A DNA stretch of 64,000 bases from Oikopleura dioica (Eukaryota; Chordata; Appendicularia; Copelata; Oikopleuridae): assembly GCA_907165135.1 (NCBI GenBank), contig OU015566.1:8106157-8170156 (forward strand), read 5' to 3'. The notes beneath the pieces are model-generated. The model searched no databases. It was not told the origin of the DNA and was given only the letters and a program-made list of their open reading frames with translations. The translations under genes and the position numbers were made by a program. This document shows, piece by piece, positions 12,215 to 26,238 of this stretch (positions are counted from its first letter, which is position 1; every line of letters starts with the position of its first letter).

Positions 12215-12416
12215 AAAATTGAGCAGGCGCTAATGAGGCTCAAAAACCATCGGATAAATAATAAGGGGAGGGAGTCATTGAAAGAAAAGAGGGTGCACCG
12301 TGGTCATTTGAGCCTTCTTAGCGCCGTTACAAGTGGGGAATTACAGGAATTGAGATTAATTATGTTTATGAATTTAACTAGACATAGATTTGATCATTAA
12401 TTGATCACAGATTCAC

Positions 12417-14898
<2,482 letters not shown>

Positions 14899-15115
14899 TT
14901 AATAAATATACGTTGAAAAAGGGTTAAAATAAATATTTGGCGTTGCTTTCGCTAGAATTTCTCAAGGGAGAGTTCTGAAGGTGAAACAGAAAAGGAGATC
15001 AGCAAGGAAGAAAGAAGATTTCTCGAAAAGACGTAATTTCTGTGATGTTAGGAAAGCGCAATTTGATTGGACGCTGAGCCTCCGCCGCGACGAATGAAAG
15101 CTTTCACCACTTCTC

Positions 15116-15133
15116 TTCGAGAAAATTCCAGAA
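15116..15133. promoter_or_regulatory. Heat-shock element upstream of hspa9
   Basis: TTCGAGAAAATTCCAGAA contains four perfect alternating GAA/TTC units at 2-nt spacing, the consensus HSF1 binding site. A further TTCTCGAA pair lies at 15020-15027. Position about 224 bases upstream of the hspa9 ATG on the minus strand fits stress induction of that gene; it could also influence the divergent ELMO-domain gene. Confidence 0.7.
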
Positions 15134-15394
15134 CAAAGCCTGTAATCTCTCGTCGAAATTGAAAGTTCGGTCGAAACTAGAAACAACTCGTTTAGGATGT
15201 TTTCCATACAGCTCTTTGATGTGTAGCTGTTTCAAACAATGTAATTCTTACGAGTCGTAAGTCACGACTGTCGTGTTCTGGACAAAGCAGATTTAGGCGG
15301 TTACGAGGTAGATAGGGTAATGATAAGAGTAATAGGGCAGATAATTGTACCATCTTGGGGTTAAGATTTTCCGCAGATAAGCGCTCTTCTTTAC

Positions 15395-15488
15395 TATAAA
15401 AAGAGGACCCTCAGCGACTCGAGTAGATACTGTCTCTAAAATGAGTCTGATGGTACTGGTGTTTCCATTTGTATTTCGAATTCAATAA
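15395..15488 (+). promoter_or_regulatory. TATA box with a very short downstream ORF
   Basis: TATAAAAA at 15395-15402 is followed 39 nt later by ATG 15441 opening a 15-codon ORF that ends inside an AATAAA (15485-15490). It could be the promoter and first exon of the ELMO-domain gene, whose own ATG is 300 nt downstream, or a separate miniature transcription unit. The sequence does not decide. Confidence 0.35.
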
Positions 15489-15736
15489 AATTAATTCTTT
15501 ATAAAAATCTCTCTGTTTACCTAATAAGATTCCACGAGTAGCATCACCGCGACAGTGATTTTAAACAATTTAACAAGCATGCAAAATCGCTCTCTATCGC
15601 AAGCCCTCATCTCAGTTGAAGTCTCTCTTTTTCAAAAATAAAGAGTCCAGCAATGTCTCATCCTCTTTTTTACTTCAGAAAAAGTGAGAGAAAAATACTC
15701 GAAATCGTCCTCAAATCGTTGAAACTTGAATAGAAG

Positions 15737-17081
15737 ATGTCGTACACGCCTGATTTCCACCCTGAGCCACCAAGACCAACTGGCATTTTTCAATGGGTAA
15801 ATTACTAGAAAGAAGCATTTTCATAACCAATTCTGTAGTTCTATGTCTACATTAACTCCCTGCTAGAATTCTTCATCGGCTATTACTACCCTGGACAAAT
15901 ACAGGACTTGGCTACAGACAGTCCTCCCTCTGAATAAATTATACTAGAGAAAAAGGCTGAAAAAGCGAATAGCCCAGCCTAAGCGACTTCTTGAAAAATC
16001 AACAAATCGCGCGCTAGAATTAGAAGAATCCCTCCTTTGGCGACCAAAGCAGATCGATTGCGAGAAACTGTCGGAGAAAGAAATTCTCAAAGAACTGAAG
16101 GGAGAGGTGCGACAAGAGGACGGGCCGTGGTTGTTGAAGATGATCTGTAGCATCAAGAAATTCCAGCGGCTGAGGCATGAAATTGAAATGAAACGCGCAA
16201 CGAGGGTGACTAGGGAGCTACACCGTGACCATTTAGAGCATCTCTACGAATTGATAAAGGAGGAGAAGATCAATGTTGGACTTGATAAGGAGGTTAGTTA
16301 TTTGATATATCGTTTTGATACAATAAAATTGGATTGTTGGTAAGCGGTATTTTATTAACAGAGGATATAATTATGCAGATGACAGGATGTTTCAGATTCT
16401 AAGCATAAAGGGTGAAGACATTTCATACTGAAATGATAATTTTGATGCATTTTGGCGATTCATTCCTATTTATCTGAAAATCGCACTCTATTGCCGATAT
16501 AAAAATATCATAAATGATCTTTATCTCGCTACTCGCAATCTAACCACCAATCTAACCAACTGTTTCAGGAGGATAAACTCGAAGATTCAAAAGAAAAGCC
16601 CGACTGGGTCTCGATTGGCTTCCAAGGATCCGATCCGATCACAGATTTCCGCGGCGGTGGATTGCTCTCCCTCTCACAGCTCATTTACTTCTGCGAGAAT
16701 TACCAAGAGAAAGCGAAAAATTTGAATCTTCGTGCGTCTCATCCGACGAAAGGATATGGCCTGGCAATTACTGGAATAAATCTGACTGTATTGCTCACGA
16801 AGGCTCTTCAAGCAGGCGCCTTGAAAAAGGTAGGTTCAAGTTCTTTGAAATTCCATATTCAATTTCTCTTTCAGTATTTCTACAACACTACAATCTGCGA
16901 AGAACAGTTCAACATCGTCTTTTCCGAATGCATTCTTTACTTCGATTTTCTCTGGAAACGCGAGGATCCCGAAGACATCATGCAATTTTCATTTATTTTC
17001 GACATTTTCCGCGCTGATTTTGAAAAAGCCGTCAAAAACGGAGACATTCCTTCTATTCCTTCTTCAACATCGCCCAGTTAA
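15737..17081 (+). CDS. ELMO-domain protein (ELMOD family)
   Basis: Five exons with consistent phases: 15737-15796, 15839-15904, 15948-16292, 16569-16829, 16875-17081. Intron 2 (15905-15947, 43 nt) needs a GA donor to keep the frame. The N terminus has a short aromatic-rich hydrophobic stretch, then a basic helical segment; the ELMO domain starts at WVSIGFQGSDPITDFRGGG and continues through the YGLAITGINLTVLL segment into exon 5. The length (about 248 aa) is shorter than ELMOD1/2 (about 290-330). ELMOD1-3 are GTPase-activating proteins for ARL2/ARF GTPases; whether the catalytic Arg (family motif WxxIGFQGxxPxTDFR) is used here is inferred from the conserved TDFRG. The SH3 gene starts 72 nt downstream with no clear polyadenylation signal between them, suggesting co-transcription. 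Confidence 0.82.
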
Positions 17082-17153
17082 CTTAGCTTATCTTCTGTAA
17101 TTTGCATGTCACTCTAGCCCACTGTAATGAATCTCTAAGGAAATCTATTTCAG

Positions 17154-19842
17154 ATGGAATATGATACGAGGAAAGGGACAATTTATCGAAATAGAAGTCG
17201 GTTGAGGCAGGAACTCAACGAAAGAGCCCAAAATGTTCACTCTCCAAATAATAGAATCTCCATGTTTGGCCCTAAAGAACACTGTATCCCCCGTAAGTCG
17301 CTTTTATAATCATTAATTCTCATCGTCTCTTTAGGTCATCTCGCCGAAACTGACCAAGAAACTCAATCACAACGAATTTCCAACATGATTTCAAGCCATT
17401 TATCCCTCTCAACTCAGAATCTATCAAATGTTGGCCAAGCCGTTGGTCAGCGAACCAAGCAAGTTTCAAAGGTCGCCGCAAAGAAAACAAAAGAAGCCTC
17501 AAAAGTGGTGAAGCACTACGCAAAGGCTGGCTGGAAAGTTGGCAAGACAGAGGCTCTCCAAGCTGCTTCTGACATAAGAACTGCCGCGACTGAAGTTGGG
17601 AACAATGTGAGAGAGCATTTGAGCTCCAGATCATCTTCTAGCGATGAAAGCCAAAGAAGATCGAATAGACGATCCATGCCTGTTATGATGGTTAACGCAG
17701 TGCCTGTGTCAGAACATCCAGCGTTTTCTGAAGGGCACAAACTCGCCAATGTCCCAGGCATGCATCCACCATCATACGAACAAGCCCTCAAAGATCCGAA
17801 AGAGCCCCCTTCTTATGCTCGTCCACCGCCTTCAGATGCTTCTGGCCCGTATGGAATTGTAGAGAGAATTCCTTATCCCGACTTTGACTCGAGCATTTAC
17901 GACATTGGTGGAGTAATGGAAGAATCTGGGCCTCCACCAGAAGTTCCGAAGCGCAAGCAAAAAAATGCGAAACGCGCCAAATCTATCAAAGAAAACATTC
18001 CAATCGACGATGATATTAAGCGTCTGAGCTTGACAAGTTGCTCTGATCACACTGATCCGGGCATAGTGTCGACTAGCAAGTTGATATCTTCCTCAAAAAA
18101 GTTAGATGATCAATTTGTTGAAATATCGATGCCATCGATGCTGACTAGTGCCTTTTCCAATGAAAACACAGCGTCCAGTTGCAATGAGTTGAATTCAAAG
18201 ACCTCCTCATTTGATGAGAGCTTCATCAAAGCTGTTAACAGCAGCCGTTCTTTACCTCCAAGGCCGGATTTAGATGCTCCGCAAGTTGATTCTCCCCTGC
18301 CGCCGCCAAGACCATCACTAATGAAGGAACACTTTCCTGTGAGAAAAGTCCTGCAAGCTCAAGGTAGTGCAAAAATTAATACTTTTTTTTCTCACTAAAT
18401 TCAGAGCCAAATTTCTGCACCCAGCGTTGTACGGAAGTAGAATTTCCAAGAATAATGGACAACAGCATGGAAATCAAGATCGAGTACGATTCTGAGCTCC
18501 AAGAAGACTCCGCCGCCGAATGTGATCTTCATCGATCCAAGAGCATGAGAGATCAGCTTTACGATATTGAAGCCTAGGTCTAGGATGGGGGGGTGATCGT
18601 TGGAGATCCGAAATGAGGCGCTCGAGATGAATCACCGATGAGTGGAGCGCGGGTTGTTTGGATCTCCAGCGCGCGGAGATCGAAGCTCGATCTCCAAATG
18701 AATCCCAGGGATTTTGTCGATCTCCAGTTTTCGGTGATCGAAGCTCTGAATTTTCTCGAGCATGGATTTTTCTCGATTAAATTCATATTTTGCAGGTACT
18801 TTGCGAGTCAGTATCTCAGAAAATAATAGTTTCTAATGCTAATCTTCAAGAAATTATCGCTCACCCACCGAGCTGAGTCTTTGGAAATTGAAACCGAACC
18901 AATTTTAAAATTATGTGATTTCAAATGTTCAAAAATTTTGAAAACCATCTTTTTGAGAAAAATACTCGAGCAGAGATAGTAAATAGTACATTTTTTATCC
19001 AAAATTACAATCCATGCACTTGATTTGACAAAAGATTTGAAATCTACACTGGAGAATAAGTATTTCTGAGATTTTTAAGTTGATCCGGTTAGTCGCTTCT
19101 GATATCAGTAGGCTGGCAGAAGATTGTCTGAAAGTGACTCATCCGACTTCGGGGATTAAAAATTTTTGGATCTCCAAGAAGTGGAGATCGAGAGTGGTGA
19201 TCGATCACCGCAATTTCGGGGTGGAGATCGCGCGGATCTCCACGCAATCGGAGATCCAAACAACCCGCGCACCACTCATTTGTGATTCCTCTCGAGCGCC
19301 TCATTTCGGATCTCCAACGATCACCCCCGATCCTAGACCTAGATTGAAGCAGATATCGACAACTTGCTCCTATCGTAAGTTCTAGTGCTTGCTCATGTTT
19401 TTTATGCTTTATTTGTAGGGAAGATGACGAGAAAGATGATTTTATTACCTCCAGAGAAGCTAGAAAGTCTGTAAAATCATTAGAAGATGAATTTCTTAGA
19501 ACATACAAGTAAGAAAGCCCGCGAATCGAAATTCTAATACTGATTTTTTGTTGTTAGATTTCCAAGTCTTTATCGGGTTGTGGAGAATTTCGACTTTGGC
19601 GGAGATGATTACTTGAAGCTCTATAAAGGCAACTTTATCATTGTGAAATCAATATCAGAAGAGCACTCAATTAATGGTCAAATCTTCTTCAATGGAGAAA
19701 ATTCAAGTAAGACAATATTCGCGAACATGAAATTTAATGATTCATAGATACGAGAGAAAGCGGCGTGTTCCCTTCTGAATTCGTGAAAAAGGTCAAAATT
19801 CGAGCATCTACGAGTGATTCCGAAGCTGCCGACTGGATATAA
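17154..19842 (+). CDS. Proline-rich protein with C-terminal SH3 domain, interrupted by a MITE
   Basis: The ATG at 17154 abuts TCTATTTCAG, a likely trans-splice acceptor with no 5' UTR. A basic helical region (about 17400-17640, many Lys/Ala) is followed by Pro-rich segments including PPSYEQAL and PPPRPSL, possible WW/SH3 ligands. Exon 18413-18571 ends at GAA; the next codons run into a transposable element whose left end creates a TAG at 18575. After the element, the frame continues: IEADIDNLLLS, then exons with 43-51 nt GT..AG introns, encoding an SH3 domain (YRVVENFDFGGDDYLKLYKG, later SGVFPSEFVKKVK) and stopping at 19842. If the element is spliced out the product is about 560 residues; if not, it stops before the SH3 domain. 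Family unknown; an adaptor role is inferred from the SH3 and Pro-rich motifs. Confidence 0.7.
18574..19342. mobile_element. hAT-like MITE with about 95-bp inverted ends and 8-bp target duplication
   Basis: The ends are perfect inverted CTAGGTCTAGGAT / ATCCTAGACCTAG, extending with few mismatches to about 95 bp. ATTGAAGC is repeated directly at 18566-18573 and 19343-19350, an 8-bp target site duplication as made by hAT (also P and Merlin) transposases. Subterminal GGAGATC/GATCTCC words recur many times on both arms, like transposase binding sites. It contains no transposase. The interior (18849-19090) resembles part of the element at 10265-10975. The insertion is in the coding region of the SH3 gene, next to possible GC..AG splice boundaries at 18572 and 19342. 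Confidence 0.85.
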
Positions 19843-20184
19843 AACTCTTTTTATTAATTATCAATCGCATATTCTTATCAATGTATGAAAAAGCTGTTTT
19901 TTGGTGATAAACTGTATATTTTTTTTTGCTTCTGTTCGTTCTATACCTAATTATTGCCTTTTCTATCAAAACAAAAGTATACCTCCTCTTCTTCCAAAAC
20001 TCGCTCAAAAACCGTTACCAACAGATTCATTGTGAAATTCTGACGAAATTCTAATAAAAAATGTTCACTCGTTTTCTCCTTCAAATCTGCCTTAGATTCT
20101 TCCAACGCAGATTTTTATTTTAAAAAATTGAAAATTTATTTTGTTCACACAGAAGAAAGCAGGTCAATTTTGTTGATTTTAGGC

Positions 20185-20648
20185 TTAGATTCCTTCTCTT
20201 GGCCATTTGAGCTTTGCAACAATGTCGCCTTTGGTGTGGTTCTTGTCGTTTGTGAACTTGAATTTTTCCAAATTGTAACGGGGGTCAGTCGATCGCCAGC
20301 CGATAAGTCCTAGAAATCGTCTTTTTTCTCGTAAATTCGTGTTCATTTTCACCTGAATCCGTGAGAGGAACTTTTGGATGTGGCTTTTTCTTTGGCTTGG
20401 GCGCTTCTTTGACCTCTTCTTTTGGCTTTTCGTTGATGAAATCTTTCTCTTGGCCGACATTTTTCAGCTTCTCCTCCATCTATTCGTGTTAAGTTAACTA
20501 TATTTTATCATTAAGTAATTACCTCGTGGATTTCGTCCAAGATGTAACCATGCTTATTCTTCCAATTCTTCTGCGCGAACTTTTCTTTCTTGACGTGGTC
20601 CTTGAAGATTTCCTCCATCCAGAGAGCATTTTCTTGAAAGACATTCAT
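20185..20648 (-). CDS. cimip1: Ciliary microtubule inner protein 1 (C20orf85-like)
   Basis: Three exons (20648-20523, 20479-about 20354, about 20312-20185) with 43-nt and about 41-nt introns keeping phase. The protein of about 126 residues has the family's spaced pattern: W..H...E..A...W...G(Y/F)(I/L)L near the N terminus, a Lys/Pro-rich middle and the C-terminal LIGWRSTDPRYNLEKF...GDIVAKLKWPREGI signature. Family knowledge: CIMIP1 sits inside axonemal doublet microtubules of motile cilia. A minus-strand AATAAA follows at about 20138. The start lies 263 bp from the divergent PAN-domain gene. Confidence 0.78.
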
Positions 20649-20911
20649 TGCTTGTGGACTTGGTTAGGAAGCGGTAAAAACTGATAAGCTTGGTCTTTGT
20701 TTATCAAAACTCGTAAACGCTTCTAGAGAAAAAATATCACTTTTGATCATTGATCAAATGACTGGTAAAACGAGGAATTCTTATAATCCTAAATTTCAAA
20801 GCTGCACGCGCGCTTTCGAAATCGTAAAAGGCCGATCTAACGAGTTTTGAGTAGCTAGCATGTTTACTCCTCATAACCGGTGATGACCGTTCATTATCCG
20901 ACAGCATAATA

Positions 20912-23108
20912 ATGAATTCGCGGCTTTTGCTTTTTGTTTTCACCGCGATCGCAAGTACGGAAATCAAGGAAGAGGTGAAAGAGCTGCTCAAAGATAGTAC
21001 CGTTGTAAATACACTTGTTGACATCCTCGATTACAAATTGAACAAGAAAACAGAAGAGCTTCAGAAGAAAACTGCCGTAGAGAAAGCTATCGGGCAGAAA
21101 ATTGTTGGGAACGAATGGAAAGAAGTCAACGCGGATTCTGATGAAAGCTGTGCAACTATCTGTACGTTTTATGAAAAATGTGTTGGGTACAATTATCTCA
21201 ATGCGGACAAGCTGTGTTCGCTTTTTGATTCGGTCGAAAAACTACAGCCTGAAGAAACAGTAATATGCGGCCAGATTCGAAGATCGTTTGTTCTTGCGAG
21301 AATTCCTGCGAGTCCAAATGATACAGCTCCTCCTTCAGCAGCGGACGCGTATGATTTGAAAATGGTTAAAAGTGCAGTTGCGAAACACATTCATGTTTGC
21401 CAGAAAAAGTTCGAATTTCTTACGAAAAAATTGAAAGTGACTAGAGATAGCCTTGGTGGAAAAATTCGATCGCTTGAAATTGATACTTCGAAGGCAAAGT
21501 GCTTGAAGGGAGGAAGACCGTCCGCCTGCGATAATTTTGCGAAAAGGATTGAGGAAAGGAACAACGATATTTACAACGCAGGTAAACGAGTGATGAAAAC
21601 CACTTATTTTCATGAATTATTTTTTATTTACTTGCAGAACATAATTTGGCTAGTAGCCTCTCTCTACTGAATGATAGGCAATATTGCATTTTGCTTCATT
21701 TTGTAGCGATAAAAATAGCTTATCAAAAGCGATGGTGCGGAGACTCAATTTTGTATGGAAAGCATTTTATCAATATTCTTTTGATACTGTGAAAACTCTT
21801 TCGTGGCTTTTATGAGAAAACGATCCAAAGGAGGGCGTGATGAGACGCTCAGCGGGGGATTTGAAATCTCCTAATCTTATCATCGCTCTGAATCTTTGGT
21901 ATCTCAAGAAAATCTATCTTTAGTTCTGACATACGTGGAGGAACAAAATGCGATCAAGCAGCTTCAGGAAGGAATGGACACTCGTCTCACGGAAATGGGT
22001 CATTTTCTTGCTACCTATCAACCAGTTACTGTCGCAGAGCCTGCCCAGGTATTCTTTCGCTCTTTCATGCAATTAGCACATTTTAAAGGACCTAATCGGA
22101 TCAGTCCTCATGCAGACGAAGGAAATGCAAAACAACGTCAGAATCGAGCTAGAGTCAAAAATCGAGCGCAACGATGCTGAAATGCGCCGGAATCAAGGAG
22201 CTATTCGTAATTTACGCGCGAAAATTGACAATCTTCCGCTCGTAGCGGATCAGCCTTCGGAAATTGTCATGAACGAATTGGACGTGAGCCGAGTTTTCTG
22301 AACACTGAAATCATAAACGACGAAAAATCGTTGTTAGAAAACTCTTGAAAGACTCAACGAAACGATAATCTCTTGCCAAGCTTCTGTCGATTCGATAAAA
22401 TCAGAATTCAATTCGACAAAAATCAACGAAGATATCTCCGCCGCCCATAAACTAGCGCAGGGAGCATGGAACCGCGCTAGAAAAGTGGATAACTTCTCCA
22501 AACGACTCAATGCCACGATATTTTCGATGCAAGAGATGGATTTCAGAAGTCAAACGCCGGATAATCAAGCGCCAGTTCGACGTGACATTTCAAATTTGAG
22601 AATCGAAGAAATGACGGAGGAAATAGAAGGGATCATTGATCGACTGACCAGGCTCGAAGGCGATTTGGCGGAGACGAATTCCTTCGTCTACGATGTTCTT
22701 CTGGACGATCTGAATAAGAAAGTGGACGAGCTGGAAAAAGCGACGGGAGGAAGAGTTAACGAGTTGGACACACAGGTCACTGGTTTGTATCGGAATAGAA
22801 AATAGTGAGTTATACAGTTGTATTCTTCAGAATTCGTCAATAGATCGAGTCGAGACATGATGAAGCTTCACGCTTACATGAAGAAGACTGCGGAATCACT
22901 GGAAGGAAAAGTCATCTTTTCCAAGAAAACTTTTGATAAATCAATGAAAGATCTTATATCAGCCGCAAAGGTGAAGATTAATGAATCTTTTTAGTGAAGA
23001 AAATTTTAGGCAAACAAAGAACACTTCAGAAGACTGGAAGAAAAAGTCAACAGCCATGAAAGCAGTGAACACGTGATTCAAATTGTCGCTAAAGACCTGA
23101 CTGATTGA
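20912..23108 (+). CDS. Secreted PAN/Apple-like plus long coiled-coil protein
   Basis: Exon 1 (20912-21582) encodes a signal peptide (MNSRLLLFVFTAIAS), a Lys/Glu-rich helix and a PAN/Apple-like module with about five Cys (CATICTFYEKCVGYNYLN...CSLF...C), followed by another helical segment with two Cys. Later exons (about 21929-22049, 22107-22286, 22336-22803, then smaller ones near 22845-22970 and 23010-23108) encode almost uninterrupted coiled coil with regular heptads. The stop is at 23106-23108 with AATAAA at 23123. The link between exon 1 and 21929 is not fully resolved (an additional exon near 21649 is possible). PAN domains bind carbohydrate or protein in extracellular proteins; a matrix role is inferred. 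No named orthologue. Confidence 0.65.
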
Positions 23109-23386
23109 CTGAAAAACTCTGTAATAAATGCCTTTTCTATTCGTAATCATTGCTTTTCGCGAAAATGGGAGTTTTCTAAGATTTTGGAAGTTCGCCCCGA
23201 GCTCGCGTTTTTATTGGTCACTGCGCGCACGCGTTTCTTTAATTTTTGAGAATTTTCAAAGCAAGGAATAGAGGATTATCGCCTGATTAAAATCATTTTT
23301 CTAGTGATGGATGTTTTCTTCTTCTGAGAATCTTTTCTATCGATTCTACTAAAAAATACTTTTTTAGATCGAAAAGAGTATCGGAC

Positions 23387-25185
23387 ATGCCTCTGAACGT
23401 ACTGTACGAATCTCCTGTAGGCTTTGCCCTCTTCCAGGTTAAAAATAATTCAATTATCATCTTTACAATTCATTCTAGGTCTTGGATGAAGGCAAAATCG
23501 CCGATGTCTCCGATGTCGAGCAGCTTTTCAAGGACCCTTCCCAGCTTTCTGGAGTTCTTCAGCTCAAGAAATTCAAGAAGTTCACTGATCAGGTCGAAGC
23601 TACTCAAGCTGCTGTTTCTCTCACTGAAGGAAAGGCGCCAAAGACTCTGAAAAAGATGTTGAAGAAGCTCGTCAACGAGGATGTCATCGAAACCCTCGCT
23701 GTTTCTGACACTAAGGTAGGCGTTTCATTTTTGTTTCATTGGAAGAATATCCTTTCTAGCTTGGATCGATGATCCGAGAACAAATCGGTCTTGAATGCAT
23801 CCACTCTCCTGCCATTCACGAGCTCACCCGAGGCATCCGAGAGCATTTGGTCGAAATGACCGGAATCCAGGAATCCGAGCGATCCGCCATGGCTTTGGGT
23901 TTGGCTCACTCGCTTTCCCGATACAAACTTAAGTTCTCTCCCGACAAAGTTGACACCATGATCGTCCAGGTAACTTCCTCTCTCCCTTTCTTCTCCATTA
24001 AAATTAAGGCCATCTCTCTTCTTGACGATTTGGACAAGGAATTGAACAACTACATCATGCGCGTCCGCGAATGGTACGGCTGGCACTTCCCCGAAATGGG
24101 CAAGGTCGTCACCGACAACCTCGCCTACGCCAAGACCATCATCAAGATGCAGTACCGTGTCAACTGCTCCGAGACCGATTTCAGCGACATCCTTCCCGAG
24201 GATATCGAAGAACAGGTCAAGGAACTCGCCGAGGTTTCGATGGGAACAGACATCAGCGAAGATGATTTGGAAAACATTCTTGCTCTTGCTGAGCAGGTCG
24301 TCGAGATCACTGCCTACAGAGCCCAGCTGTTCGAATACCTCAAGGTAATAAACTCCCCGAGAAAAAGTTTCTATCGAGCTCTAGAACCGAATGGCTGCTA
24401 TCGCGCCAAACCTGACCGTCCTCCTCGGAGAACTCGTCGGAGCCCGACTCATCGCCCACGCTGGTTCTCTCCTCAACTTGGCCAAGCATCCCGCCTCAAC
24501 TGTTCAAATTCTCGGAGCTGAAAAGGCTCTCTTCAGAGCATTGAAGACCAAGCAGGATACTCCCAAGTACGGTCTTATCTACCACGCTAGCATGGTCGGC
24601 CAGGCTGCTCCCAAGCACAAAGGTACCCTTTTCGTTCTTTATGAAAACTTTCTATTCGTTGATAAGGTAAAATCTCCCGAATGTTGGCTGCCAAGGCCGC
24701 TTTGGCGATCCGATACGACGCTCTCTGCGAAGGAGACGACGAGACCAACGTCGACTTCGCCATTGAAGCCCGCCAGCAGCTCGAGAAACGAGCTAAGGAA
24801 CTCGAGCTCCGAAAGGCCAAGATCTCCGGCGGTAGAAAGTGAGCAATTCTTCCTTTTTGGTTTCGTTAATCGTGTTTTAGATCCGCTGGAGGAGACAAGT
24901 ACAGACATAAGTCGGATGTTGTCACCTACGACGCTGCTGCTGACAATACTTTCAAGAGAAAGCAGGAGAAGGTCGAGGAGTCGCCAAAGCCAAAGAAGAT
25001 GAAGAAGGTAAAGGAAGAAGCGAGCGAGGAAAGTGTTAAGACTGAACCAGAAACTGAAGACACTCCCAAGAAAGAGAAGAAGGCAAGAAATCTCTTTCAT
25101 GACATTATAATTACACCATTCGTTTCAGGATAAGAAAAAGAAGAAGAAGAAGGATAAGGTTAAAGAAGAACCCGAAGAAGAGTAA
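23387..25185 (+). CDS. NOP58: Nucleolar protein 58, box C/D snoRNP core
   Basis: The ATG at 23387 follows a TTTTTTAG acceptor by about 19 nt. About eight exons with introns of about 40-50 nt join into about 490 residues: NOP5NT domain ([17 protein letters not shown]...), the helical coiled-coil insert ([13 protein letters not shown]), the Nop domain ([52 protein letters not shown]) and a Lys/Glu-rich tail with KKEKK/KKKKKK runs. Family knowledge: with NOP56, fibrillarin and 15.5K it directs 2'-O-methylation of rRNA. Introns are too short to host the snoRNAs found in vertebrate NOP58. AATAAA at about 25337. Confidence 0.96.
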
Positions 25186-25410
25186 AAAGCGCTCTTAGCT
25201 CCAAAGTCCCCATCCCGAAAAAATCTGAAGACTGCTTGTCTCATTCTCCCTGACTTCCAACTCGGCTTGATTTCTGTTATCTTTTCTGTTCAACACTTTA
25301 GAAAATTTAGACTGTAAGTCCTTTATTTTGAACAGCAAGTAAATAAAGTAAATCGCCGATAAAATCTGTCTAACGCGTTTTATTCTTAAGAATTTTGAAT
25401 TTGGCGCATC

Positions 25411-25853
25411 ATGGCGTCTCTTATGAACAAGCCAAAAGCCGAGCTTACTCCAGAGGAGCTCGAGGAACGTGAGAAGCATGAGTTCCAAACCGGGCCCTTG
25501 TCGGTTTTGACCGAGTCCGTGCGAAACAACACTCAGGTTCTCATCAATTGCCGAAATAACCGAAAGCTCATGGGCCGCGTCAAGGTACCAGTTTTGGCTT
25601 CTCAATTGATAAGAAACGGCTTTTCTAGGCTTTTGATCGACACTGCAACATGGTCCTTGAAAACGTCAAGGAGATGTGGGTCGAGCGACCAAAAACTGCG
25701 AAGGGAAAAGGTAATTTTTTATCCTAGTATATTTTAAACTCATTTATTGAAGGTGGCCAGCCTGTCAACCGAGATCGTTTCATCTCAAAAATGTTCCTTC
25801 GAGGAGACTCCGTCATTATCGTCCTCAAGAATCCGCTCGAAGCTGCCAAGTAA
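25411..25853 (+). CDS. SNRPD2: Small nuclear ribonucleoprotein Sm D2
   Basis: Three exons with two introns of about 40-60 nt give about 118 residues. N-terminal [20 protein letters not shown], then the Sm fold with Sm1 ([31 protein letters not shown]) and Sm2 ([17 protein letters not shown]) motifs. Family knowledge: part of the heptameric Sm ring of U1, U2, U4 and U5 snRNPs. It lies 225 bp after NOP58 on the same strand, with an acceptor-like TTATTCTTAAG before the ATG, so co-transcription with NOP58 is possible. Confidence 0.95.
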
Positions 25854-26052
25854 ACAAGCGAACATAGATTTTTTCACAAGCTACTGGCCTGTCACACATT
25901 TTTCCTGTCGTCTTGCGTTAAATACAAACGTTTCACCGCGGGGTTGGCGCCCTGTTGCTTTAAATTTCCTTCTCAAGAGCTGCTTACTCCCAAAGCAACT
26001 CCTGATAGTTTTATTGTATTTGAAGCAGTTGAAATATGCGCAATTAAAATAT

Positions 26053-26238
26053 CTAAAATTCTGATTCTCTCGTCCCTTCTGACTTTTCTTCGGTGTTTTC
26101 CTTAGACTCGTCTTCCTTCTTCTCGGCTTTATACGGCTCATCAGCGTCAACTTTCGCTGTTTCTTGTTTGTATCTGAGGTAGCACGCCAAAGATACACAA
26201 GCAATGAAAACGCTCATTCCAGCAAGGACATAATTCAT
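26053..26238 (-). CDS. Small single-pass membrane protein (61 aa)
   Basis: Residues 2-21 form one hydrophobic helix (NYVLAGMSVFIACVSLACYL) followed by a charged Lys/Glu-rich tail, the layout of many SMIM-type or mitochondrial inner-membrane microproteins; no specific family is recognised. A TATAAAA lies about 35 nt upstream (near 26275) and an AATAAA at about 26010 on the minus strand. Its ATG overlaps the TGA of the SLC43-like gene as ATGA, so it may be expressed from the same primary transcript. Confidence 0.6.
   Translation of the reverse strand: MNYVLAGMSVFIACVSLACYLRYKQETAKVDADEPYKAEKKEDESKENTEEKSEGTRESEF

Noticed and set aside
23387-25185. Intronic snoRNAs in NOP58
   Set aside because: Introns are about 40-55 nt, too short for a box C/D snoRNA, and no C/D boxes were seen.
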